DNA from: Kushneria sinocarnis | GTDB taxonomy: Bacteria > Pseudomonadota > Gammaproteobacteria > Pseudomonadales > Halomonadaceae | NCBI RefSeq assembly: GCF_003633775.1 | Contig: NZ_RBIN01000003.1 | Location: forward strand, 186,001-250,000 | Direction: 5' to 3' | DNA: 64,000 nt | Shown: in pieces, positions 26,246-33,568 of the stretch | Layout: every line of letters begins with the position of its first letter | Position numbering within the stretch: position 1 is the stretch's first letter | The notes under the pieces: model-generated | The model's input: only the letters and a program-made list of their open reading frames with translations | Database searches by the model: none | Told to the model about the DNA's origin: nothing | Translations under genes and position numbers: made by a program

Positions 26246-26605
26246 CTAGAAATTCAGCACCAGATCACTCTGCGCGATCAATTCGGCCGGCTCCGCCGGC
26301 CCGGTGTCACAAGCCAGCTGCGAGCGGCGCAGGCCCAGATGTTCGAGTGACGCATCAGTCACGTGAAGCTGCTCGATATCATACATCGGCAGCACGTCGA
26401 TCATGGCGCCGGTACCCTTCTGGCCGAGCGGCCCACTCTGCTGGGCAGGCAGCAGCGCCAGCACGCCCTCGCCCATGAACAGCAGCGAGATGGATTGCCC
26501 CAGTGCCGCGCCGACCAGCGCCGTCTCCAGGGCCTCACGGACCCAGCTCGAGCCGGTCGGCGAATGGCGAATGATGATCAGAAGCCGCTGTACATTTTCA
26601 CTCAT
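26246..26605 (-). CDS. tusC: Sulfurtransferase complex subunit TusC
   Basis: Second subunit of the TusBCD sulfur-relay complex. The 119-residue DsrF-like protein begins with LLIIIRHSPTGSSWVREALETAL (in the region of residues 8-30), has the QSISLLFMGEGV strand-loop, and ends in SDLVLNF, as is typical. It is spaced 12 bases from tusD upstream and 15 bases from tusB downstream on the same strand. Confidence 0.9.
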   Translation of the reverse strand: MSENVQRLLIIIRHSPTGSSWVREALETALVGAALGQSISLLFMGEGVLALLPAQQSGPLGQKGTGAMIDVLPMYDIEQLHVTDASLEHLGLRRSQLACDTGPAEPAELIAQSDLVLNF

Positions 26606-26617
26606 CGGAATCCACCT

Positions 26618-27010
26618 TCAGGGCGCAAAGGTCAGCAGCCGGTCATGGGTCAGGCCGGCCTCGATCAGCTGTCCCAGTCCGGTCAGTTCGAACGGCGCTT
26701 CAAGCGTATGAGCCTCCCGCTCATGGCGCTGCGCTTCGCGCTGATCCAGCAGGCCTCGCCTGAGTCCCGAGGCGACGCAGACCAGCAGCTGTGTCTGCTG
26801 CTGGTCATGCAGTTCACACCAGCGCTCGAGCAGGTGTGGCTCATCGCGCGGAGGGGTCATCAGCCGGGATGCATTATAGACCCCATCGTGATAGAAAAAG
26901 ACCGTCCCCACCCGATGGCCACGCGCCGGCAGTGCCATGGCAAAGCGTAACGCAGAATGGGCGGCCTGTTGGCTGTAGGGGGCCCCCATCACCAGCAAGG
27001 CGTAATTCAT
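26618..27010 (-). CDS. tusD: Sulfurtransferase complex subunit TusD
   Basis: Catalytic subunit of TusBCD, carrying the persulfide on a conserved cysteine. The 130-residue DsrE-like protein has YALLVMGAPYS at the N-terminus, VFFYHDGVYNA (about 38-48) and the active cysteine in LLVCVASGLRRG (about residue 78). The start MNYALLVM is the family start; eight upstream in-frame residues lack support. It is the first gene of the tus operon, behind a hairpin that separates it from yccA. Confidence 0.92.
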   Translation of the reverse strand: MNYALLVMGAPYSQQAAHSALRFAMALPARGHRVGTVFFYHDGVYNASRLMTPPRDEPHLLERWCELHDQQQTQLLVCVASGLRRGLLDQREAQRHEREAHTLEAPFELTGLGQLIEAGLTHDRLLTFAP

Positions 27011-27033
27011 CGGTAACGGCATCTCCTCATGCA

Positions 27034-27065
27034 ATGGCCCCGCATCCTTGCAGATGCGGGGCCAT
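27034..27065 (-). terminator. Hairpin between yccA and tusD
   Basis: A perfect 13-bp stem (ATGGCCCCGCATC with GATGCGGGGCCAT) and a 6-base loop, 35 bases after the yccA stop. There is no clear T-run on either side. It probably ends or attenuates yccA transcripts before the tus operon. Confidence 0.7.
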
Positions 27066-27099
27066 CAGGTTACTCCGTTCGGCGCTTCCATGCAGCAGA

Positions 27100-27765
27100 T
27101 CAGTCGTCGGACATGATCCCGAGAATCGACAACAGGCTGACGAAGAGGTTGTAGATCGCCACATACAGTGAAATGGTCGCGAGAATATAGTTGGTCTCAC
27201 CACCATTCACGATACGGCTGGTTTCGAACAGGATCATTGCCGAGGCAAACAGCACGAAACCGGCCGAGACGGCCAGCGCCAGGGCAGTGATCTGGAAAAT
27301 CATCGCAGCGACCATGGCCAGGATCAGCACGATGGCGCCGGCCATGATGAAATTGCCGAGGAAACTGAAATCCTTGCGCGTTACCAGCGCGACAGCGGAG
27401 AGCCCCACGAAGGTCAGCCCGGTCATGCCCAGTGCCATGCCGACGATCTGCCCGCCATTGGGCAGGGAAAGGTAGAGATTGAGCATCGGCCCGAGCGTAA
27501 AGCCCATGAAGGCCGTAAAGGCGAAGATGGCTGCCAGCCCGGCAGCGGAATCCTTGCACTTGTGGACCAGAAACATCAGCCCATAGGCGCCGATCAGGAA
27601 GATGAAGATATTCATCTGTCCGACACCCATCGCCATGGCGGTCCATGCCGACGCTGCCGAAACGAGCAGCGTCATCGACAGCAGCATGTAGGTATTGCGC
27701 AATACCTTGTTATTCGACAGCGAACCGGTATTCGTCTGCGAAATATCGTAGGTTCTGTTGGCCAT
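27100..27765 (-). CDS. yccA: BAX inhibitor-1/YccA family membrane protein
   Basis: Inner-membrane protein with seven membrane segments, 221 residues, like E. coli YccA, a modulator of the FtsH protease. The N-terminus (MANRTYDISQTNTGSLSNNK) is polar and cytoplasmic. Helices follow from about residue 25 to the C-terminal LSILGIMSDD, with the family NGGETNYILATISLYVAIYNLF region near the end. The start has an AGGAGAG site. Gene order yccA then tusDCBE resembles E. coli, where yccA lies beside tusE. Confidence 0.92.
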   Translation of the reverse strand: MANRTYDISQTNTGSLSNNKVLRNTYMLLSMTLLVSAASAWTAMAMGVGQMNIFIFLIGAYGLMFLVHKCKDSAAGLAAIFAFTAFMGFTLGPMLNLYLSLPNGGQIVGMALGMTGLTFVGLSAVALVTRKDFSFLGNFIMAGAIVLILAMVAAMIFQITALALAVSAGFVLFASAMILFETSRIVNGGETNYILATISLYVAIYNLFVSLLSILGIMSDD

Positions 27766-27849
27766 TCTGGCTCTCTCCTGGGTACCCTGGTTCAGGCATT
27801 GGCGGAACACAGCATGCCCGCTTCGTTACGGACTCTGCAAGGAGCCGGC

Positions 27850-27877
27850 TTGACGGGACGCGGGTGGCTGGTATGAT
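27850..27877 (+). promoter_or_regulatory. Promoter of tRNA-Ser
   Basis: TTGACG (27850-27855) and TATGAT (27872-27877) are 16 bases apart, placing a transcription start about ten bases before the tRNA. This is one of the best sigma-70 matches in the window. Confidence 0.8.
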
Positions 27878-27892
27878 TGCTCGCCGTGAGCC

Positions 27893-27982
27893 GGAGGGAT
27901 GGCAGAGTGGTCAATTGCACCGGTCTTGAAAACCGGCAGGGGTTAACGCCCCTCCAGGGTTCGAATCCCTGTCCCTCCGCCA
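27893..27982 (+). tRNA. tRNA-Ser (anticodon UGA)
   Basis: A 90-base class II tRNA. Acceptor stem GGAGGGA pairs with TCCCTCC, followed by discriminator G and an encoded CCA. The anticodon loop CTTGAAA between CCGGT and ACCGG gives UGA. A long variable arm (GGGGTTAACGCCCC) and the T-loop GTTCGAAT are all visible. It reads UCA and UCG serine codons. Confidence 0.97.
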
Positions 27983-28021
27983 CCTGCTCTTCTTTCTCCC
28001 CATCGCCCGCCTGGCCGATGG

Positions 28022-28045
28022 GGTTGCAGCCGGCAACCGTTTCTT
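28022..28045 (+). terminator. Likely terminator of tRNA-Ser
   Basis: A 6-bp stem GGTTGC/GCAACC with a 5-base loop is followed by GTTTCTT, 40 bases after the tRNA end. Confidence 0.55.
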
Positions 28046-28338
28046 GCCGTGCCCTGCCATCCTTCTGCACCTCAAGCTGATTGATTTCACGCCTTCGGTC
28101 AACATGACATCAAGCTGCACCTAAGCTTGGCGATGTGGGCAATGGCCATTGCCGTCATGCTCATCAAGGAACCCCATGCTGACACTGGCATGCCGTTCTG
28201 CTCCGAAAGATGTATTTCCAGTTCCTGTCATCTGCCTGACACTCCGGAGTCATCTGCTTAAAAGCCTACAGTCACTGTAAAGGACATACTGATGCTGAGT
28301 AGGCAGTTCCATTGCGCAGGGTTCAGGGAGCTGCAGAC
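28046..28338. other. Intergenic stretch with a 13-base palindrome
   Basis: No convincing gene was found. The perfect palindrome TACAGTCACTGTA (28267-28279) lies about 60 bases before the small membrane gene at 28339, where an operator would be expected. A 34-codon reading from ATG at 28176 has a ribosome-like AAGGAA but no other support. Confidence 0.4.
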
Positions 28339-28443
28339 ATGATGTATCTGGCGGGTTATCTTCTTACAGTGTCCTTCATGGGTGTGTTCGTGCTGGGAGC
28401 ACTCAAGGTGAGATCGGGAAGCGGCCATTACATGGAGGAGTAG
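28339..28443 (+). CDS. Small single-span membrane protein, 34 residues
   Basis: ATG at 28339 follows CAGGGAG at a good distance. The peptide is MMYLAGYLLTVSFMGVF, continuing VLGALKV and a short charged tail ending HYMEE. Residues 3-23 form one clear membrane helix. A strong terminator hairpin starts 25 bases after the stop. Ribosome site, helix and terminator together make a real small gene likely. No family is recognised. Confidence 0.55.
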   Translation: MMYLAGYLLTVSFMGVFVLGALKVRSGSGHYMEE

Positions 28444-28468
28444 GCTCACCTGCTCCAATCGGTTGCTG

Positions 28469-28501
28469 CAGGGGCCCGCTTTTGCTGATAGCGGGCCCCT
28501 G
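28469..28501. terminator. Strong hairpin between two convergent small genes
   Basis: A perfect 12-bp stem (CAGGGGCCCGCT with AGCGGGCCCCTG) and a 9-base loop. It lacks a long T-run but lies between the ends of the 34-residue membrane gene and the zinc-ribbon gene, so it may serve both. Confidence 0.7.
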
Positions 28502-28522
28502 CCGTGATGAGCCAGCCACTGT

Positions 28523-28738
28523 TCAGCCGGCCACGATCTCGGTGTGACCACAGTTCCAGCAATGCCACTCATGACCATCCGCAGTGCGCGAAACGCAATC
28601 GTCCCAGCGGCAGGCCGGACAGCGCAGGGTGGCATCAAAGATGTCCTCGCAGCGGACGGCGTGGTAGTGGTCCGTGCTGACGAACGACGCTTCAGCTGTC
28701 GGCCGCGGCGGGAGGCGGGCTACACCATGCTCGGCCAC
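28523..28738 (-). CDS. Small zinc-ribbon-like protein
   Basis: A 71-residue reading whose C-terminal part has two cysteine pairs, CPAC (about residues 40-43) and CWNC (about 59-62), set in a WHCWNCGHTEIVAG context typical of zinc ribbons. The N-terminal 30 residues show no motif. The start shown is a GTG without a clear ribosome site, so the true start may differ. It is convergent with the small membrane gene. Function is unknown; nucleic-acid or protein binding would be guesswork. Confidence 0.5.
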   Translation of the reverse strand: MAEHGVARLPPRPTAEASFVSTDHYHAVRCEDIFDATLRCPACRWDDCVSRTADGHEWHCWNCGHTEIVAG

Positions 28739-29066
28739 GGCGCGGTCGTGGCCGGGTCTGGCGATGGTGTTTTCGCCCTGAAGAGTGATGTGACAAACGG
28801 AGTGGTCGGCTTGTTTTATATTTCAGACTGATACGTTAATAGTACTCAGCGATACACTGGCGACTTCCTGATAACTGATTTTGACATCAGCGAAGTCTTC
28901 CGGGTAACCCCGGCACCTTATATCAGAATATTTAGATAATATGAAATTTTTCCGGGTCCTGTTCCTGTTTCCGGGGTGCCCCGAACCGGCTCGCGACCCA
29001 TGAGCATTGCAGGCCGATCGCGTCTTGCCTAACCTTCGGATGACCATTCGAGTCAGGGGATAGATC
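28739..29066. other. Gene-free AT-rich stretch with promoter-like boxes
   Basis: A drop in G+C is visible at about 28800-28960. TTGACA (28880-28885) and GATAAT (28935-28940) look like promoter elements but are not paired at a standard spacing. The region probably holds the control signals for the gene at 29067. No protein with support is seen on either strand. Confidence 0.4.
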
Positions 29067-29300
29067 ATGACAGGTGATAAAGGACGCGGCTTCACCCGTG
29101 GCAACATGAATCGCGAAGGCTTCCATGAGGAAGGTCGAATGTTCAGTCCCGGCGATCGCCCCGGACATGCCGGTGAGTTTCAGGAGTGTGATTCACAGGG
29201 TAATCTGCTTGATCAGGAACATCGTATCCAGCTCGACAGTGATGATGAGTCCCTTCCCGACACCTGGCACAAGAACAATCTCTGGAAGATGATGAACTGA
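29067..29300 (+). CDS. Hypothetical hydrophilic 77-residue protein
   Basis: A soluble, strongly charged protein with Gly/Arg-rich residues in the first half (TGDKGRGFTRGNMNREGF), an acidic stretch QLDSDDESLPDTW and a KNNLWKMMN end. The ATG follows CAGGGGAT. A hairpin lies 30 bases downstream. Low-complexity hydrophilic proteins of this type often belong to stress responses, but no family is recognised. Confidence 0.55.
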   Translation: MTGDKGRGFTRGNMNREGFHEEGRMFSPGDRPGHAGEFQECDSQGNLLDQEHRIQLDSDDESLPDTWHKNNLWKMMN

Positions 29301-29330
29301 CTTCTGGCAAGGCAACCTGTACTTTTTCCG

Positions 29331-29354
29331 CGCCTCCGGCATATGCCGGAGGCG
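29331..29354. terminator. Hairpin downstream of the 77-residue gene
   Basis: A perfect 10-bp stem CGCCTCCGGC/GCCGGAGGCG with an ATAT loop and no T-run. It lies 32 bases before the start of the next gene. Confidence 0.6.
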
Positions 29355-29385
29355 TCATATCGGGCCCCATCACGGAAGGAAACCA

Positions 29386-29853
29386 ATGCGCCCCGCCCTG
29401 ATGATTTCAGCCATGAGTCTGGCTCTGTTGAGCGGTTGTGCCGGCCTGGAGCATGACACCACGCATACTCCCTACGCCGAGCAGCCCCCCGTACAGGCCC
29501 GTGCCAGTGGCACGCTGAACTGTAACGACTGCCCTGCCCGGCCGGTAGAGCTGACGCTCTATTCGGCCACCCGCTTCGATCCCGAAAGCTTTCGGCTGAC
29601 CCTGGCCGGTGCCGATGGCACTTCGGCCACCAATGCCGACTTCCAGCCTGCCAGTGGCAGTGTGTTTCGTATCAGTGGCGGACAGCAATATCCCGATCAA
29701 CAGCTGCTGATGCTGGTGGAGCCCATCAATCAGCAGGTCATGATGCTGCTGCCCATGCAGGATCAGCGCTACCGGGTGCTGCGCTACAGGGGGCAATCCG
29801 TCACGGGCTCGTCGATGCTGACCCCCGTACAGGCGCGATCGGCCACACGCTAG
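29386..29853 (+). CDS. Putative lipoprotein, 155 residues
   Basis: The N-terminus MRPALMISAMSLALLSGCAG is a lipoprotein signal with lipobox LLSGC, so C18 should be lipidated. The mature part holds a second cysteine pair (LNCNDCPARPVELTLYSA) and a beta-rich body of about 100 residues ending in MLTPVQARSATR. Residue D is absent at the position after C18, which favours outer-membrane sorting. A GGAAGGAAAC site precedes the ATG. No family is recognised with confidence. Confidence 0.75.
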   Translation: MRPALMISAMSLALLSGCAGLEHDTTHTPYAEQPPVQARASGTLNCNDCPARPVELTLYSATRFDPESFRLTLAGADGTSATNADFQPASGSVFRISGGQQYPDQQLLMLVEPINQQVMMLLPMQDQRYRVLRYRGQSVTGSSMLTPVQARSATR

Positions 29854-29901
29854 ACGCCGATTCTCGTCCGGTCACTTCACGCCGACAGCTGCATGGCCGT
29901 T

Positions 29902-31611
29902 TCAGCCATGCAGCCTGAGTCCGACACGCAGCACCCGGTTGCCCTCCACTTCCTGAACAATCCAGTGAATGCCGTGCCAGTCGATGTCATCGCCCACTAC
30001 CGGATTACCGCCCACCCGTCTCGAAACGAACTCACCCAGCGTATGATCACGCTCGCCGGCTGACAGGGTCAGACCGTAGGCATCGGCGATATCCGCCATT
30101 GTGGCGCTGCCGTCGAGTGAAAAGGCGCCGTAGAAATCACGCTCCCGCTTGAGCTCGGCTTCGCCGTTGAATAGACGGTTGAGCGCAGGCAGATCGGCTG
30201 TTCTGCCGATCATGCAGGCAATGTCTCCGGCCTGGGGGCGCGTGCTGCCCTTGGGGTGAATCATGGTATGACCGCGAAACAGGGCAGCCATGGTGGAGCC
30301 CGAAGGGAAGCGCAGCATGCGCAGGGGGGTATTTTCCACCCGGTGGCTATCGATCCGATAGACAAACATCTCATAGTCGTCCTCGGGCAGAATGCCCAGC
30401 AGCCGACGTCTTGCCGGTGCCACCCCGGGAGGAAGTATGACCTTCAGTCGTCGTGCAACGGGTCCCAGCGTGGTTCCCTGCAGCATCAGTGAAATCAGCA
30501 CCACAAAGAAGGCAATATTGAAATAGAGTGAGGCGTTCGAAACCCCGGCGATTACCGGGAAGATGGCCAGCACGATAGGCACCGCACCACGCAATCCCAC
30601 CCAGGCAATGAAGAACAGTTCACGCCAGCGAAAACCGAAAAAGGGTCTCAGGCAGGCCAGTACGGCCAGCGGGCGAGCCACGAAAATCAGCGTCAGGGCC
30701 ACCAGGATGCCCGGCACGGCATAATCGATCATCTCACTGGGGGTAACCAGCAATCCCAGCGTCAGAAACAGGCCGATCTGGCTGAGCCAGGCAAGCCCGT
30801 CATGTACCGGCAGGATGAACTCCAGATGCCGGCCGCGGGTGTTGCCGATCATCAGCCCGGCAAGATAAATGGCCAGAAAGCCACTTCCGCCCATCAGGTT
30901 GGTCACCGAAAACAGCACGAATCCCATGGCGGCCGTCAGCAGTGAATAGAGCCCGGGGGCGAGATCCAGCCACTTGAGCAGTCGCGCCAGCAGCAGCCCC
31001 CCTCCGATGCCGACCAGCAGTCCGACACCGAACTGGCCGACGAACAGCCAGAGGCTGTCGACCACACCCCTGCCGGTGCCGGTCAGCAGCTCTGACAGCA
31101 ACAGGGTCAGGAAAATCGCCATCGGGTCATTGGTGCCTGATTCGATCTCAAGCGTGGCGCCTACACGTTCGTTGAGATGAATGCCCTGGCGACCCAGCAT
31201 GGAAAAGACGGCGGCAGCATCGGTGGAGCCCACGATGGCACCGACCAGCAGTCCCTGCAGCAGGCTGAGATCGAAGGCCCACATCGCAATCAGACCAGTC
31301 AGGCCACTGGTGATGAACACCCCGAGCGTGGCCAATGACAGCGCCGGTCGAAGCCCGACCCGGAAGGTTTTCATGCGTGTGCGCAACCCCCCGTCGAGCA
31401 GGATCATGGCCAGAGCCATCTGTCCGATCAGATAGGCCTGCGAGTAATCCTGGAAATCGATGCCGCCTATACCATCGACACCGGCCAGCATGCCGATGCC
31501 CAGAAACAGGGGAAGCAGGGGCATGCCCATCCTGGCCGAGAGCCGGCTGGCCAGAATGCTCAGCGTCAGCAGTAGTCCACCGATCAGGAAAAGGCCGTTG
31601 AAATCACTCAC
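29902..31611 (-). CDS. K+/H+ antiporter of the NhaP2/CvrA family
   Basis: A 569-residue cation:proton antiporter (CPA1 family) with about 12 membrane segments in the first 390 residues. The ion-binding region appears as GSTDAAAVFSML and ESGTNDPMAIFLT (about residues 128-170). Two soluble C-terminal modules follow: a TrkA-C-like domain (about 400-485) and a CorC/HlyC-type transporter-associated domain (about 490-569), the architecture of NhaP2/CvrA. The start codon is GTG. Such proteins expel excess potassium or sodium at the expense of the proton gradient, fitting a salt-adapted host. Confidence 0.92.
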   Translation of the reverse strand: MSDFNGLFLIGGLLLTLSILASRLSARMGMPLLPLFLGIGMLAGVDGIGGIDFQDYSQAYLIGQMALAMILLDGGLRTRMKTFRVGLRPALSLATLGVFITSGLTGLIAMWAFDLSLLQGLLVGAIVGSTDAAAVFSMLGRQGIHLNERVGATLEIESGTNDPMAIFLTLLLSELLTGTGRGVVDSLWLFVGQFGVGLLVGIGGGLLLARLLKWLDLAPGLYSLLTAAMGFVLFSVTNLMGGSGFLAIYLAGLMIGNTRGRHLEFILPVHDGLAWLSQIGLFLTLGLLVTPSEMIDYAVPGILVALTLIFVARPLAVLACLRPFFGFRWRELFFIAWVGLRGAVPIVLAIFPVIAGVSNASLYFNIAFFVVLISLMLQGTTLGPVARRLKVILPPGVAPARRRLLGILPEDDYEMFVYRIDSHRVENTPLRMLRFPSGSTMAALFRGHTMIHPKGSTRPQAGDIACMIGRTADLPALNRLFNGEAELKRERDFYGAFSLDGSATMADIADAYGLTLSAGERDHTLGEFVSRRVGGNPVVGDDIDWHGIHWIVQEVEGNRVLRVGLRLHG

Positions 31612-31648
31612 GTATCAGTCTTTACCCCTCTGGATGGTTGACTGCCAA

Positions 31649-32506
31649 TCATTGAGCCACCCGATGATCCAGCCAGTCAGGCTGATCGCGCATCACCGGC
31701 CATGACATCGGCCCCAGCACCTCAAGACACCACAGCACCGCTCGGTAATGCAGGCGTTGCCGGCTGATGCGGGGAACCGCCCCATGACACCGATAGGCCC
31801 TGCAGAAACGCTGACGCAACGTCTCGTCATCCAGCAACAGTTCCAGCAATGCCCAGTCAAACTCGATGGGAGCGACCACCAGGGCTTCCCAGTCACTCCA
31901 GAAACCGTCAGTGGCGCTTTCGAGATACTGATCGGCACGCAGGTCCGGCAGGCACCATACTGCCCGGTCAGGTAGCGCAACGGGTTCATCGGCCAGTTCG
32001 TGCATGGCCCGTGCATCCGACTGTCGCAGAAAGTTGCATACCCTGTCCGGCCATGCGGCCAGCTCGTGGCGTCCGGATAACGGGTGCCCGAACCAGTTGG
32101 CGGTCTCGCGGTGCAACAGGCCCACCTGGTGCCCGAGCCGTTCGGCAAACTGTCCCGTCCAGCTTGCCTGCTCGGCCTGTCGCCATGGCAGACTCCAGAT
32201 CGGCGAGTGCTGCAGGCGCGCCAGAAAGGTCATGGGCATCGGCATCAGGGGTAGATCGGGCGGCAGCATGCCGGCCACCATGGGCAGTGTCTCGGCATGC
32301 GCCCAGCGATCAAACCCGAACAGCTGCCGGATACCCCGCCAGAAAGGGGATGTCACGTCGGTACGCGCCAGCTTGATCAGCTCCGGCGCTACGCCATCGC
32401 TTTTCCAGCACCAGTTGGAAGCATCTTCCCAGTCCAGTGACAGGGGATTCAGCTGCCGACCCAGCAGCATGGCAAGACGTCTGGTCAGCTCTTCATCGGG
32501 GAGCAT
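31649..32506 (-). CDS. Kinase-like (APH fold) protein of unknown function
   Basis: A 285-residue protein, tryptophan-rich. The C-terminal half resembles aminoglycoside-phosphotransferase-like kinases. CLPDLRADQYL (about residues 184-194) sits where these enzymes have HGDLRxxN, and FWSDWEALVVAPIEFDWALL (about 201-220) sits where they have a DWE metal motif. The catalytic-loop histidine is replaced, and no glycine-rich ATP loop is obvious in the N-terminal half. It may be a degenerate kinase. It lies immediately divergent from the TPP riboswitch-thi operon, which hints at, but does not prove, a link to thiamine salvage. Confidence 0.5.
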   Translation of the reverse strand: MLPDEELTRRLAMLLGRQLNPLSLDWEDASNWCWKSDGVAPELIKLARTDVTSPFWRGIRQLFGFDRWAHAETLPMVAGMLPPDLPLMPMPMTFLARLQHSPIWSLPWRQAEQASWTGQFAERLGHQVGLLHRETANWFGHPLSGRHELAAWPDRVCNFLRQSDARAMHELADEPVALPDRAVWCLPDLRADQYLESATDGFWSDWEALVVAPIEFDWALLELLLDDETLRQRFCRAYRCHGAVPRISRQRLHYRAVLWCLEVLGPMSWPVMRDQPDWLDHRVAQ

Positions 32507-32620
32507 GCGCAGCTTCCAAACTCACCGGATGGCTCTCTTCGTTTCGTTCGCTCGGTCATTAACATTACATGACTGGAAGCGCTGGGCGAAACGCTGCATG
32601 ACATATACACTGCAGATTGT

Positions 32621-32739
32621 CTGGATGGGGGTGCCCTGCGATATACGCATATCAATGGGCTGAGAGTGGCAACACAACCCCTGGGTCCTGCAATGGACTC
32701 GCTACCTGATCCGGTTAATACCGGCGGAGGGAATTCCGG
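32621..32739 (+). promoter_or_regulatory. TPP (Thi-box) riboswitch
   Basis: The aptamer's conserved pieces are in order: GGGGTGCC (about 32627-32634), GGGCTGAGA (32657-32665), ACCTGATCCGGTTAATACCGG (about 32704-32724, here with minor variants) and CGGAGGGAA (32725-32733). The closing stem CTGGA/TCCGG joins 32621-32625 to 32735-32739. A small hairpin GTGCC-GA-GGCAC (32743-32754) follows before the thiZ ribosome site. It should shut down the thi transport operon when thiamine pyrophosphate is high, probably at translation initiation. Confidence 0.95.
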
Positions 32740-32782
32740 ACCGTGCCGAGGCACGCCCTTCGCCTCGACATGGAGATTGTCG

Positions 32783-33568
32783 ATGCCATCTACCCGGGCT
32801 GTTGCGGTTGATCCCCCGACCGTGCGGCTGGATGACGTCCACCTTGCCTATGATGATTCACCGCTGTTCGAGCAGCTCGAGCTGACCCTGCCCGCCGGCA
32901 GCTGGACCTGTCTGCTGGGGCGCAGTGGGTGTGGCAAGAGCACACTGCTGCGCCTGATTGCCGGTCTGGCAACCGGCGGCGAGTCGCGCTTCACGCTGAG
33001 TACCGATGACCAGTCTCCCCTGCGGCATCGCATTGCCTGGATGGCGCAGCAGGATCTGCTGCTGCCGTGGAGCCGGGTCATTGATAATGTCACCCTGGGC
33101 AGTCGATTGCGCGGCCAGACGACCGACCGGGAGCGTGCACACGAGCTGCTTGCTGCCGTGGGGCTGACACATGCCGCCCAGCGCCGGCCCGAGGCGCTTT
33201 CCGGTGGGCAGCGCTCGCGTATTGCCCTGGCGCGTACCCTTTATGAGGGCGCCAGTGTCGTATTGATGGATGAGCCCTTTGCTTCCCTGGATGCCATTAC
33301 CCGACTGGAGCTACACGAGCTTGCCGCACGGCTGCTGGCCGGTCGCACGGTCATCATGGTCACCCATGATCCCGCCGAAGCCCTGCGTCTGGCGGATCGT
33401 CTGCTGGTCATGCACGGCCTGCCGGCGACCCTGTCGCTGCACGAGGCACCGTCCGGCACGCCTCCGCGGGATATCCATGATGCCGAACTGATCACTCATC
33501 AGCGTCAGCTGCTCGACCTGCTCAACGAGCAGACGGCTCCCACCGACATCGCCGTTGGGCAGCAATGA
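32783..33568 (+). CDS. thiZ: Thiamine-precursor (pyrimidine) ABC transporter ATP-binding protein
   Basis: ATPase of a TPP-controlled importer for hydroxymethylpyrimidine or a related thiamine precursor. The 261-residue protein has Walker A GRSGCGKST (about residues 47-55), a Q-loop AWMAQQDLLLPWS, the signature LSGGQRSR (about 137-144) and VVLMDEPF (about 157-164). It belongs to the SsuB/TauB/ThiZ branch. The ATG at 32783 is used because earlier in-frame starts would be inside the riboswitch; GGAGA lies ten bases before it. It overlaps the permease start by four bases. Confidence 0.88.
   Translation: MPSTRAVAVDPPTVRLDDVHLAYDDSPLFEQLELTLPAGSWTCLLGRSGCGKSTLLRLIAGLATGGESRFTLSTDDQSPLRHRIAWMAQQDLLLPWSRVIDNVTLGSRLRGQTTDRERAHELLAAVGLTHAAQRRPEALSGGQRSRIALARTLYEGASVVLMDEPFASLDAITRLELHELAARLLAGRTVIMVTHDPAEALRLADRLLVMHGLPATLSLHEAPSGTPPRDIHDAELITHQRQLLDLLNEQTAPTDIAVGQQ

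Noticed and set aside
27893-27982. tRNA-Ser as an integration site
   Set aside because: No integrase next to it and no repeat of its 3' end was noticed within the following kilobases.
28267-28279. TACAGTCACTGTA as a LexA box
   Set aside because: A LexA box needs CTGT and ACAG ends in the opposite arrangement with a longer spacer; only the letters are similar.
28823-29168. Two minus-strand frames of 94 and 78 codons before the 29067 gene
   Set aside because: No ribosome site or motif; they overlap the control region and each other.
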